Below, piece by piece: positions 1 to 6,887 of a stretch of 8,293 nucleotides of DNA. How positions within the stretch are numbered: position 1 is the stretch's first letter; each line of letters starts with the position of its first letter. Made by a program: the position numbers and the translations under genes. A model generated the notes under the pieces. That model did not search any database, was not told the DNA's origin, and saw only the letters and a list, made by a program, of their open reading frames with translations. The stretch comes from a bacterium (GTDB taxonomy: Bacteria > Chloroflexota > Dormibacteria > UBA8260 > Bog-877): the NCBI GenBank assembly GCA_021802115.1, contig JAKABA010000039.1, forward strand, positions 18,435 through 26,727. The letters run 5' to 3'.

Positions 1-2214
1 CTGCTGCAGGCCATGGTGGAGGCCGCCCGGGCCACCACCGGGGCCGACTCCGCGCGTCTTCTCCTGCTGTCCCCCGACGGGCGCAGCACGGTGGTGGCGG
101 CGGTCAGCGGACGGGTGGATGTTCCCCCGGGATCGCGACGGCCGCTGGAAGAGGGCCTCGGCGGCTGGGTCATCCGCAACCACCGCGCCATCCTGGTCAG
201 CAGCTTGCAGCGGCGGCTGTGCTATCCCCGGAGCGCCCTGGAGATCGCCATAGCGCTACGGGACAGCGAGTCTGCAGTCGCGGTGCCGATCTCCGACCCG
301 GTCAGCGGCACCTGCCTGGGAGCGCTGGCGGCCCTCTCGCCGCACCCGATGGCATTCCGGGCCAGGTCGGTGCGCGTCCTCGACCTCTTCGCGCAGGTGG
401 CCGGGTCCGCGCTCACGGCCACCGCCAGGGAGCGGGAGCTCCGGGAGACCCTGACGGATCGGCAAATCCAGCAGCAGCGCAACGACCTGCTGGTGAGCCT
501 GGTCGAAAAGGTGCATGAGGGGGTGGCCCTGGTCGATCGCCAGGGGATCGTGCGCTACTCCAACCCCGCCTTCGGCAGGCTCTTCGGGCTCTCCGCAAAA
601 GACCTGGTCGGCAGCTCAGCCGACTCCCTGCTCCGCCAGGGAGAGCCGGCCGACGACAGCGGGGATGGGGAACCAGAGTGGAACGGAGACCAGTTCGAGC
701 TGGTCATCCCCGACCCGACCGCGCCGCGGGTGATCCGCCTCTCACGCAACACCTTCGAATACGGCAGGAGCCGGATTCCGGGCTGGATCGTCACCGCCCG
801 CGACACCACCGACCGGGCCCGCTGGGAGGCCCGCCTGCGCCACCAGGGCGAGCATGACGACCTGACCGGGCTGCCCAACCGCCACCAGCTCCAGCGCCGG
901 CTGGCGGCGGTCACCGGGGCGAGCCCGCCCCGCCCCGAGGCGGGGGTCTTCTTCATCGACCTCGACGGCACCAAGACCGTCAACGACGCGCTTGGACATG
1001 AGGCCGGGGATGACCTTCTGCGCGCCGTCGCGGGCCGGCTGCTGGCCAGGATCAGGCCGGGGGATCTGCTGGCCCGCTACGGCGGCGATGAGCTGGTGGC
1101 CCTCATCGAGCCCCTGCCGGCCCAGGAGGCGCCGGCGTTCGCGGAGCGCCTGCTGAGCGCGTTCTCGGACCCGATCCGGCTCAAGGGACAGGTGGTGGCG
1201 GTGACCGCCAGCGTGGGCTTCACGTCCTGCCGTGAGGGGTCTGACCCGGCCAGCCTCCTGCGGGAGGCCGACTCCGCCATGTACGCGGCCAAGCGGGCGG
1301 GCGGGAACGCCTGGCGGGCGTACGAGGCGGATCTGCACGACGCCGCGCTGGCGGAGCTGCGTCTGAGCTCGGAGCTGCGGGCCGCCCTGGACGATCCCGA
1401 GGCGTCCGGGCTGCACCTGGTGTACCAGCCCCTCGTCCACCTCGGGCACGGCTACTGCACCGGCGTGGAGGCCCTGATGCGCTGGCACCACCCGCGCCTG
1501 GGCATGGTCTCCCCGCCTCAGGTAGTGGAGATAGCCCGACGGCTGCACGAGCTGGAGCGCCTCAGCGACTGGATCCTGGACCAGGCCCTCTCCGACCTCG
1601 CGGGGTGGGGCTCCCAGGGCATCGACCAGCTGATCCTGGGAGTCAACTTCGCCCCCACCGAGCTCACCGACCCGGGCTTCTGCGACCGGGTCCTGGCGTC
1701 CCTGGGCCGCCACGGGATCCCCAGCGACCGTCTGGTCGTGGAGATCACCGAGCACGAGCTCGGACCGCAGCTGCAGCCCCGCGTCGCGACCACGGTCCAG
1801 GAGCTCGCCGAGCACGGCGTCCTGAGCGCCCTGGACGATGTCGGCTCCGGGCAGTCGAACCTGGCCCGCCTGGTCGACCTGCCGGTCAAGATCCTCAAGG
1901 TCGACCGGGTGTTCGTGATGGGCCTGCCAGGGGACCGCCGCAGCTCGGCTGTGATCCGAGCCTTCCTCTCGGTGGGCCGAGACCTGGACATGGACGTCGT
2001 CGCCGAGGGAGTGGAGACCAGGGCCCAGGAGGTGGCGCTGCGCTCCTACGGGTGCGAGATCGTGCAGGGATTCCGCTACTCCAAGCCGCTGCGGGCCCAG
2101 GCCCTGGCGGATTGGATGCTCCCGGGCCCCGACCACGGCTCCCGCCTCGGTCCGCCGCGAGAGCCGGGGCGGCCCGACCTGGTACGAGTTCGGCCCGGGC
2201 GGCGCAGCGCCTGA
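1..2214 (+). CDS. GAF-PAS-GGDEF-EAL cyclic-di-GMP signalling protein (5' partial)
   Basis: Sensor protein that probably makes and/or degrades cyclic di-GMP. The frame is open to base 1, and the GAF domain begins at its first helix there, so the true start lies to the left; the Met at 13 is used only for numbering. Order: GAF (about 1-138), a charged linking helix (138-160), PAS (about 160-270), GGDEF (about 276-440), EAL (about 458-700). The cyclase domain opens with DDLTGLPNR (282), carries GGDEL at 357-361, and has an RxxD inhibitory site (RPGD, 348-351) exactly five residues before it, so product feedback is plausible. The EAL domain has EAL at 486-488, VNFAP, VEITE, LDDVGSG, ILKVDR, AEGVET and VQGF. 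The acidic, Asn, Lys and Gln residues expected for metal binding and catalysis are therefore all present, although loop 6 (DDVGSGQSN) departs from the usual DDFGTGYSS. No membrane segment is seen in this part, and the ligand of the GAF/PAS part is unknown. It ends 3 bases from the convergent mutase gene. Confidence 0.95.
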   Translation: MLQAMVEAARATTGADSARLLLLSPDGRSTVVAAVSGRVDVPPGSRRPLEEGLGGWVIRNHRAILVSSLQRRLCYPRSALEIAIALRDSESAVAVPISDPVSGTCLGALAALSPHPMAFRARSVRVLDLFAQVAGSALTATARERELRETLTDRQIQQQRNDLLVSLVEKVHEGVALVDRQGIVRYSNPAFGRLFGLSAKDLVGSSADSLLRQGEPADDSGDGEPEWNGDQFELVIPDPTAPRVIRLSRNTFEYGRSRIPGWIVTARDTTDRARWEARLRHQGEHDDLTGLPNRHQLQRRLAAVTGASPPRPEAGVFFIDLDGTKTVNDALGHEAGDDLLRAVAGRLLARIRPGDLLARYGGDELVALIEPLPAQEAPAFAERLLSAFSDPIRLKGQVVAVTASVGFTSCREGSDPASLLREADSAMYAAKRAGGNAWRAYEADLHDAALAELRLSSELRAALDDPEASGLHLVYQPLVHLGHGYCTGVEALMRWHHPRLGMVSPPQVVEIARRLHELERLSDWILDQALSDLAGWGSQGIDQLILGVNFAPTELTDPGFCDRVLASLGRHGIPSDRLVVEITEHELGPQLQPRVATTVQELAEHGVLSALDDVGSGQSNLARLVDLPVKILKVDRVFVMGLPGDRRSSAVIRAFLSVGRDLDMDVVAEGVETRAQEVALRSYGCEIVQGFRYSKPLRAQALADWMLPGPDHGSRLGPPREPGRPDLVRVRPGRRSA

Positions 2215-2217
2215 GGC

Positions 2218-3792
2218 CTACACGGGAGGGCGCCAGACCCCGAAGACCTCCCGCAGCCGGTCGCATATCTCGCCGACAGTGGCGCCGGCCGCCAGCGCCT
2301 CCCGCATGGGTGGCAGCAGGTTGGCCCCTCCCTGAGCGGCCCGCTCGACCCCATCCAGAGCCCCGGCGACCGCCGCCTGTGACCGGGCCAGGCGGTGTTC
2401 CGCCAGGCCGCGCACCTGCTGCGCCTCCAGCTCCGGGTCCACCTTGAGCAGGGGGACCTCGACGGGCAGATCATCCTGGAACCGGTTGACCCCCACCACC
2501 ACCGCCTCCCCGGACTCGACCTCCTGTTGGTGCCGGTAGGCCGACTCCTGGATCTGCTCCTGGTAGTAGCCCTGCTCGATGGCGGCCACCGCTCCGCCCC
2601 GGCTGTCCACCTCGGTGATGAGGGCGGCGGCTTCGCTCACCAGCCACTCGGTCAGGGACTCGATCAGGTAGGAGCCACCCAGCGGATCGGCGACCTTGGC
2701 CACCCCCGACTCGTAGGCCAGCAGCTGCTGGGTGCGCAACGCCAGGGTGGCCGCCGGCTCCGAGGGCAGGGCCAGCGCCTCGTCGTAGGCGTTGGTGTGC
2801 AGCGACTGGGCCCCTCCCAGCACCGCGGCCAGCGCCTGCAGCGCGACCCGGACCACGTTGTTGAGCGGCTGCTGCGCGGTCAGGGTCGCGCCCGCGGTCT
2901 GGGCGTGGAAGCGCAGCTGGAGGCAGCGGGCATCGGTGGCCCCGAAGCGCTCGGCCATCAGCGTCGCCCAGAGCCGCCGGGCCGCGCGGAACTTCGCCAC
3001 CTCCTCGAAGAGGTCGTTGTCGACGTTGAAGAAGAAGCTCAGCCGCGGCGCGAATTCAGCCAGCTCCAGTCCCGCCGCGAGGGCGGCCTCGACATACGCC
3101 AGCCCGTTGCTGAGCGCGAACGCGAGCTCCTGGGGCGCGGTCGCTCCCGCCTCCCGGATGTGGTAGCCGGAGATGGAGATCGGGTTCCAGCGCGGCAGCT
3201 CCCGGTGGCAGTAGGCGAAGGTGTCGGTGATCAGGCGCATGCTCGGCCGCGGCGGAAAGATGTAGGTGCCGCGAGCCGCGTACTCCTTGAGGATGTCGTT
3301 CTGAATCGTCCCCCCGAGTGCGGCCCCGGGGATGCCCCGCTCCGCGGCGGTGAGCTGATAGAGCAGGAGCAGAAGGCTGGCGGGGGCGTTGATCGTCATC
3401 GAGGTTGTCACCCGCTCCAGGGGCAGATCGGCGAGCAGGGTCCGCATGTCGCCCAGGTGGTCGATCGCCACCCCCACCTTGCCGACCTCCCCCCTGGCCA
3501 TCTCGTCGTCGGAGTCGTATCCCATCTGCGTGGGCAGGTCGAACGCCACCGACAGCCCGGTCTGACCGCGCTCCAACAGATATCGGAAGCGCTGGTTGGT
3601 GGAGGCGGCGGATCCGAAGCCCGCGTACTGGCGCATGGTCCAGAGGCGTCGCCGGTAACCGTCCGCGCGGATCCCCCTGGTATAGGGGGGCTCCCCTGGT
3701 GGTGGCGGCTCCGGACGCGCCGGATCGCGATCGTAGTGCGGCCGCAGGGGCAGGCCGGAGCCGGTCCTGAACGCGGAATCCTCAGCGCTCAC
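2218..3792 (-). CDS. mutA: Methylmalonyl-CoA mutase, large (catalytic) subunit without B12-binding domain
   Basis: Adenosylcobalamin-dependent mutase interconverting (R)-methylmalonyl-CoA and succinyl-CoA; cytosolic. The 524-residue product covers the substrate-binding TIM barrel only. The roughly 130-residue cobalamin domain with its DxHxxG motif is absent, so it must pair with a separate small subunit not seen here. Specificity residues can be aligned by spacing to the Propionibacterium enzyme: Tyr56 (QYAGF), Gln164 ([10 protein letters not shown]), Arg174 (YAARGTY) and His211 (ISGYH) match Tyr89, Gln197, Arg207 and His244 with identical intervals. Isobutyryl-CoA mutase has Phe and Gln at the Tyr and Arg positions, so methylmalonyl-CoA is the likely substrate. 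The start is GTG at 3792, inside the end of the epimerase-fusion gene, with GGGAG seven bases upstream. The frame stays open upstream to 4089, but that part reads through the neighbour and has no mutase similarity. It is the last gene of the minus-strand cluster. The symbol follows the mutA/mcmA1 convention, which varies between organisms. Confidence 0.96.
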   Translation of the reverse strand: MSAEDSAFRTGSGLPLRPHYDRDPARPEPPPPGEPPYTRGIRADGYRRRLWTMRQYAGFGSAASTNQRFRYLLERGQTGLSVAFDLPTQMGYDSDDEMARGEVGKVGVAIDHLGDMRTLLADLPLERVTTSMTINAPASLLLLLYQLTAAERGIPGAALGGTIQNDILKEYAARGTYIFPPRPSMRLITDTFAYCHRELPRWNPISISGYHIREAGATAPQELAFALSNGLAYVEAALAAGLELAEFAPRLSFFFNVDNDLFEEVAKFRAARRLWATLMAERFGATDARCLQLRFHAQTAGATLTAQQPLNNVVRVALQALAAVLGGAQSLHTNAYDEALALPSEPAATLALRTQQLLAYESGVAKVADPLGGSYLIESLTEWLVSEAAALITEVDSRGGAVAAIEQGYYQEQIQESAYRHQQEVESGEAVVVGVNRFQDDLPVEVPLLKVDPELEAQQVRGLAEHRLARSQAAVAGALDGVERAAQGGANLLPPMREALAAGATVGEICDRLREVFGVWRPPV

Positions 3793-4576
3793 CAGCCGGC
3801 TCCCGGGGAGGCTCCAACCAGCGCAGCCGCTTGCCCTGGGCCCTGGCGTAGGCGATCTCGCCGAGGGTGGCGTCCTCGAGATAGCCGCCGACATTGAGCA
3901 CCAGGACCTCGTCGGCCAGATCGAGCTTGCGTCGCTGAATCGGGTCCAGCTCGGTCCCCCGGGTGGCCCCCGGCTCGACCGAGCCGGCTTCGATGTCCGT
4001 GGCCCGCTGTGACCGGGCCGACTGGACGCCGCCACTGAGCACGATCCGGCCCGCCGCCGTCTCCTCCTGCTGGGCGCGCCGGAAGGCATCCGGGAAACGC
4101 GGCGACCCGCACAGACAGACCACGCGGGGAGCCGACTCCTCCGGCCGGCTGGACAGCTCCCGAGGGGCCTGCACCAGCTCGGTGAGGACCCCGTGCTCGG
4201 TGGCCGGATGGATGAAGGCGACCAGCCTCCCCCTGGAGCCGGGCCGGGGCTCGGGGTCGATCAGCTCCGCTCCCCGCTCAGCCCAGCCCCTCAGCTCCCG
4301 GAAGATGTCATCCACCCGGTAGGCCAGGTGGTGCAGCCCCTCTCCGCGGCGCTCCAGGAATCTCGCGACCTTCGAGTCTGGCCGCGTCGGGCTCAGCAGC
4401 TCCAGCGACTGCCCTCCCAGCTGCAGAAAGGTCGCGTCGATGCCGTCCGGCTCCACCCTCTCCACGGGACCGGCCACGACCCCCAACCGGGCGGCCAGCG
4501 CGGCGGTGGCGGCGGGCAGGTCTCGCACCGCGATGGCGACATGGTCGAGCTGCAATCCGCGGACGGGGGCGGCCAC
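3782..4576 (-). CDS. Methylmalonyl-CoA epimerase fused to a nucleoside 2-deoxyribosyltransferase-like domain
   Basis: 264 residues in two parts. Residues about 8-136 are a methylmalonyl-CoA epimerase of the glyoxalase/VOC fold, which racemises the C2 centre so that the mutase can use the product. Visible marks are LDHVAIAV with His12, GGQSLELL with Gln56, [14 protein letters not shown] with His82/83, and VLTELVQ with Glu133, matching the family's two His, Gln and Glu metal ligands. After a short Pro/Glu/Ser-rich linker, residues 151-264 form a second domain. It has CLCGSPRF (154-161), [16 protein letters not shown] (217-232) and ATLGEIAYA (236-244), resembling small nucleoside 2-deoxyribosyltransferase-like/DUF4406-like proteins; Glu240 sits where those enzymes carry the nucleophile. 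The second domain's substrate is unknown. The start chosen is GTG at 4576, shortly before the first strand; an upstream extension to 4891 would overlap etfD out of frame and has no family similarity. A TTG at codon 8 is the alternative. No typical ribosome site precedes the GTG; a -10-like hexamer ends six bases upstream, so the message may be leaderless. Confidence 0.9.
   Translation of the reverse strand: MAAPVRGLQLDHVAIAVRDLPAATAALAARLGVVAGPVERVEPDGIDATFLQLGGQSLELLSPTRPDSKVARFLERRGEGLHHLAYRVDDIFRELRGWAERGAELIDPEPRPGSRGRLVAFIHPATEHGVLTELVQAPRELSSRPEESAPRVVCLCGSPRFPDAFRRAQQEETAAGRIVLSGGVQSARSQRATDIEAGSVEPGATRGTELDPIQRRKLDLADEVLVLNVGGYLEDATLGEIAYARAQGKRLRWLEPPREPAGER
3800..3804 (-). promoter_or_regulatory. 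Ribosome binding site deciding the mutase GTG start
   Basis: GGGAG on the minus strand, seven bases before the GTG at 3792. It lies inside the last codons of the epimerase-fusion gene and supports the 11-base overlapping start over the longer open frame. Confidence 0.6.
4136..4142 (-). promoter_or_regulatory. Possible internal ribosome binding site before the second domain of the epimerase fusion
   Basis: GGAGGAG on the minus strand lies 12 bases before an in-frame GTG (4123, codon 152), exactly where the deoxyribosyltransferase-like domain begins. The spacing is longer than ideal, and the motif also encodes linker residues, so chance is possible. If used, it would yield a separate second domain of about 113 residues. 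Confidence 0.3.
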
Positions 4577-4582
4577 CCCGTG

Positions 4583-4588
4583 ATTATG
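4583..4588 (-). promoter_or_regulatory. Candidate -10 element for the epimerase fusion gene
   Basis: CATAAT on the minus strand matches TATAAT at five of six positions, is an AT-rich island in a G+C-rich gap, and ends six bases before the GTG at 4576. That is the geometry of a leaderless transcript. A -35 match upstream is weak (CCGACC at 16 bases). It could allow epimerase and mutase to be expressed apart from the upstream genes. Confidence 0.4.
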
Positions 4589-4594
4589 GCGATG

Positions 4595-4608
4595 GACCGG
4601 ACCCGGTC
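4595..4608. promoter_or_regulatory. 14-base perfect dyad in the gap before the epimerase fusion gene
   Basis: The plus strand reads GACCGGACCCGGTC: six-base arms around a two-base centre. It lies six bases upstream of the candidate -10 hexamer, in the spacer/-35 zone, where a repressor or activator site could be. With only two bases between the arms it is a poor RNA hairpin, and there is no T-run, so an operator is more likely than a terminator. In G+C-rich DNA, chance is a real alternative. Confidence 0.25.
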
Positions 4609-4647
4609 GGGCCCCGGCCCCCCGGGCTGCTGGCTGGGTCTGGGCCG

Positions 4648-6672
4648 TCAGCTCCGGGGCAGGTACTCCAGGCCCATCGCCTCGGCCACCAGCACCGCCA
4701 CATCGGCACTGCCCAGCTCCGGCCCCAGGGACTGGGAGGAGATCCCCTCCTGGAACATGGTGGCGCAGAACGGGCACGCCACCGCCGCCCGCTCGGCGCC
4801 GGTCTCCTGGGCCTGCCGAACTCTGACCCGGTTGACCCGCTCGCCCTGGTTCTCCTCCATGAAGATCCTGCCCCCGCCGGCGCCGCAGCACATCGCCTCA
4901 CCCCGACTTCGGGCCATCTCCAGCAGCTGGACCCCCGGGATTGCCCTGAGGAGGCGACGGGGGGCGTCGTACTCCTGGTTCCACCGCCCCAGATAGCAGG
5001 GATCGTGATAGGTGATGCGACCCTGACCGATCCCCGCCGTCAATTGGATCCGGCCCTGGTCCAGGAGCCGGCTGAGCAGCTGGGTGTGGTGGATGACCTC
5101 GTACCTGCCACCCACGTCGGGGTACTCGTTGGCCAGGGTGTTGAAGCAGTGCGGGCAGCTGGCGATGATGCGCCGCACCCCCCGCTGCTCCAGCTTGTCG
5201 ACCACCTGCTGCGCCTGAGTCTGGAAGAGGTACTCATTGCCCAGACGCCTGGCCGGGTCGCCGTTGCAGGTCTCCTCCTCCCCGAGCACGGCGAAGTCGA
5301 CGCCGGCCGCCTTCAGGATCGCCACGGTCGCCCGGGCGGCGGGCCAGTTGGCCTCGTCGAAGGCGGTGGCACAACCGACCCAGTACAGGTACTCGGCGTC
5401 GGGGTTGTCGGCCAGGCGCGGAACCTTAAGCCCCTCCGCCCAGCGCATGCGCGACGACTGAGCCATCGCGTAGGGGTTGCCCCGCTGCTCCAGGGACTCG
5501 AGCGCCTTCTGCGCCTCCCGAGGGATGCGCGACTCCTCCAGAACCAGGGAGCGACGCATCTCGACGATGGCGGGCACGTGCTCGATCAGGACGGGGCACT
5601 GCTCGACACAGGCGCCGCAGGTAGTGCAGGACCAGAGGGTCTCCTCAAGGACCGTCCAGTCCAGCAGACCCCCGTCCGGGGGCGGCTCACCCGAGGGCTG
5701 GTCCCCCACCCAGTAGCCGCGGGGGGCAGGCTCGCCGCGGGCCTGGGCGTACCAGGCGTCCCTGAGGTCGGTGATGAAGAGCTTGGGCGAGAGCGGCTTG
5801 CCGGTGTTGAAGGCGGGACAGTGCACCTGGCAGCGCCCGCACTCGGTGCAGGTGGCGAGGTCGAGCTCCTGCTTCCAGGTCAACTGGTCCACACGGGCCA
5901 GCCCGTAGTGGTCCGCCTGCTCGATGTCCAGCATGGGGAGATGCCGGCCCGCGGGCTCCAGGTCGCGGGCGTACACGTTGGGAACCGCGGTCAGTATGTG
6001 CAGGTGCTTGCTCCGGGCCAGGTAGACCAGAAAGCCCGCCACCACCAGGAGGTGCGCCCACAGGAAGAACTCGTGCCAGGCCCAGATCGACTCCCCGTGG
6101 AGGCCGCGGAAGAGGGCGGAGACCGCATCCGAGAAGGGACGCAGATTGACGACCTGGTCCGCTCCGGCCGCGATCTGGGTGCCGTAGATGCCGAGCTGGG
6201 TGGCGATCACGACCGCGATGAGCACAAGGATGGTGGTGGCGTCGCGCTGGTGACTGCCCTGAAAGCGGCGGGGCCTCAGCAGGTAGCGGTTGAGCGCCGC
6301 CAGCGCCAGCCCCACCAGCACCGCCGCCGCGAGCAGGTCCTCAAGGAAGGCCACCGGCCCCCACCAGTACTGCTGATCGAGGTTGAGCGGGGGCACCAGC
6401 GCCTCCAGCCCGGACTGGAGGATCTCCAGGTTGAGGATCACGAAGCCCCAGAAGATCAGGAGATGAGCGACCCCGGAGAACGGCCAGCGGAGCAGCCGCT
6501 TCTGGCCCAGCACGAACACCAGCACCCCCCTCACCCTGCTGGCTGGGTGGTCCAGCCGCGCCTCCGGTTGGGCCCGGCGCATGGACCTCTCCAGCGGACC
6601 GATCCGCCGCCAGAAGAGGACCCCGGTGGCCGCCATCAGGACCACCGCCGCGGCCGTGTTGAGCCAGATCAA
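4648..6672 (-). CDS. etfD: EtfD-type membrane ETF:(mena)quinone oxidoreductase, iron-sulfur/CCG-domain protein
   Basis: Probable membrane enzyme that accepts electrons from reduced electron-transfer flavoprotein and passes them to the quinone pool, linking acyl-CoA dehydrogenases to respiration. Length is 674 residues. The N-terminal NarI-like part has membrane segments at about 1-21, 64-82, 105-128, 145-165 and 199-220, with His70, His200, His207, His223 and His225 as candidate haem ligands. Two [4Fe-4S] motifs follow: C275/278/281/285 and C349/352/355/359. Then come two cysteine-rich CCG domains: C434, C469, C506/C509, and C559, C595/C596, C633/C636. The pattern is that of the mycobacterial EtfD/FadF family; related heterodisulfide reductase-like proteins usually lack the membrane part. 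The start is TTG at 6672, whose TTGA overlaps the stop of the small membrane gene; no ribosome site is seen, so translation probably depends on the upstream gene. A Met at codon 13 is the alternative but would cut the first membrane helix. Its place among acyl-CoA genes supports the assignment; electron partners are inferred. Confidence 0.9.
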   Translation of the reverse strand: MIWLNTAAAVVLMAATGVLFWRRIGPLERSMRRAQPEARLDHPASRVRGVLVFVLGQKRLLRWPFSGVAHLLIFWGFVILNLEILQSGLEALVPPLNLDQQYWWGPVAFLEDLLAAAVLVGLALAALNRYLLRPRRFQGSHQRDATTILVLIAVVIATQLGIYGTQIAAGADQVVNLRPFSDAVSALFRGLHGESIWAWHEFFLWAHLLVVAGFLVYLARSKHLHILTAVPNVYARDLEPAGRHLPMLDIEQADHYGLARVDQLTWKQELDLATCTECGRCQVHCPAFNTGKPLSPKLFITDLRDAWYAQARGEPAPRGYWVGDQPSGEPPPDGGLLDWTVLEETLWSCTTCGACVEQCPVLIEHVPAIVEMRRSLVLEESRIPREAQKALESLEQRGNPYAMAQSSRMRWAEGLKVPRLADNPDAEYLYWVGCATAFDEANWPAARATVAILKAAGVDFAVLGEEETCNGDPARRLGNEYLFQTQAQQVVDKLEQRGVRRIIASCPHCFNTLANEYPDVGGRYEVIHHTQLLSRLLDQGRIQLTAGIGQGRITYHDPCYLGRWNQEYDAPRRLLRAIPGVQLLEMARSRGEAMCCGAGGGRIFMEENQGERVNRVRVRQAQETGAERAAVACPFCATMFQEGISSQSLGPELGSADVAVLVAEAMGLEYLPRS

Positions 6673-6833
6673 GGGTGGTCGAAGCTCATGGCCAGGGCGA
6701 AGAGAGCCACCCCCAGAAGCACCACCACGGCCCAGACGACCCAGAACCAGCTGGGTTCGTCGATCCAGAATGGCCCTTGACGGCGCCGCGCGCCGTGGGC
6801 CGTCCGGTTGGGGTCGTCAGGCTGGGCCGGCAC
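6669..6833 (-). CDS. Small single-span membrane protein coupled to etfD
   Basis: 54-residue protein of no family I recognise. A polar N-terminal half (with Arg10 and Arg16-18) is followed by an aromatic-rich membrane segment at about 29-49 (SWFWVVWAVVVLLGVALFA) and the short tail SFDHP. The positive charges predict a cytoplasmic N-terminus. The start is GTG at 6833, because GAAGGAGG lies five bases before it, a strong ribosome site. An in-frame GTG at 6854 gives 61 residues but has no such site. A TACCAT hexamer at 6862-6867 could be a -10 giving a leader of about 21 bases that contains the ribosome site; otherwise the gene is read from the hydratase message. Its stop overlaps the TTG of etfD (TTGA), so the two are probably translated together. 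A role as an accessory subunit or assembly factor of the oxidoreductase is inference from this coupling. Confidence 0.75.
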   Translation of the reverse strand: MPAQPDDPNRTAHGARRRQGPFWIDEPSWFWVVWAVVVLLGVALFALAMSFDHP

Positions 6834-6838
6834 CGTCG

Positions 6839-6846
6839 CCTCCTTC
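6839..6846 (-). promoter_or_regulatory. Strong ribosome binding site of the small membrane gene
   Basis: GAAGGAGG on the minus strand, five bases before the GTG at 6833. It decides the start in favour of 6833 over the in-frame GTG at 6854. Confidence 0.6.
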
Positions 6847-6887
6847 GGGCTCACCCGGCAAATGGTATGGAGTAGGGGCTGGGCCCA

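Noticed and set aside
742..2136. 464-codon minus-strand open frame within the signalling gene
   Set aside because: Antisense shadow; the plus strand encodes PAS, GGDEF and EAL domains across the same bases.
2395..3897. 500-codon open frame on the plus strand opposite the mutase gene
   Set aside because: A shadow of the mutase: the minus strand has the full catalytic motif set with the correct spacing, and the plus-strand translation is His/Arg/Gly-rich with no family.
3793..4089. N-terminal extension of the mutase to an ATG at 4089
   Set aside because: The added 99 residues are Arg/Ser/Pro-rich, lie over the second domain of the epimerase fusion in another frame, and have no mutase similarity; the GTG at 3792 has a ribosome site.
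4613..4626. CCCGG/CCGGG inverted repeat after the etfD stop, considered as a terminator
   Set aside because: Arms of five bases around a run of C and no T-run on the relevant strand; such repeats are common by chance in this composition.
4577..4891. N-terminal extension of the epimerase fusion to 4891
   Set aside because: The extra residues are low-complexity and overlap the 3' end of etfD in another frame; epimerase similarity starts only just after 4576.
5005..6780. 591-codon open frame on the plus strand opposite etfD
   Set aside because: High G+C content leaves few stops in antisense frames. The opposite strand encodes a clear family with all cysteine motifs, while this frame is low-complexity in Gly, Val, Arg, Leu and Gln with no recognisable domain.
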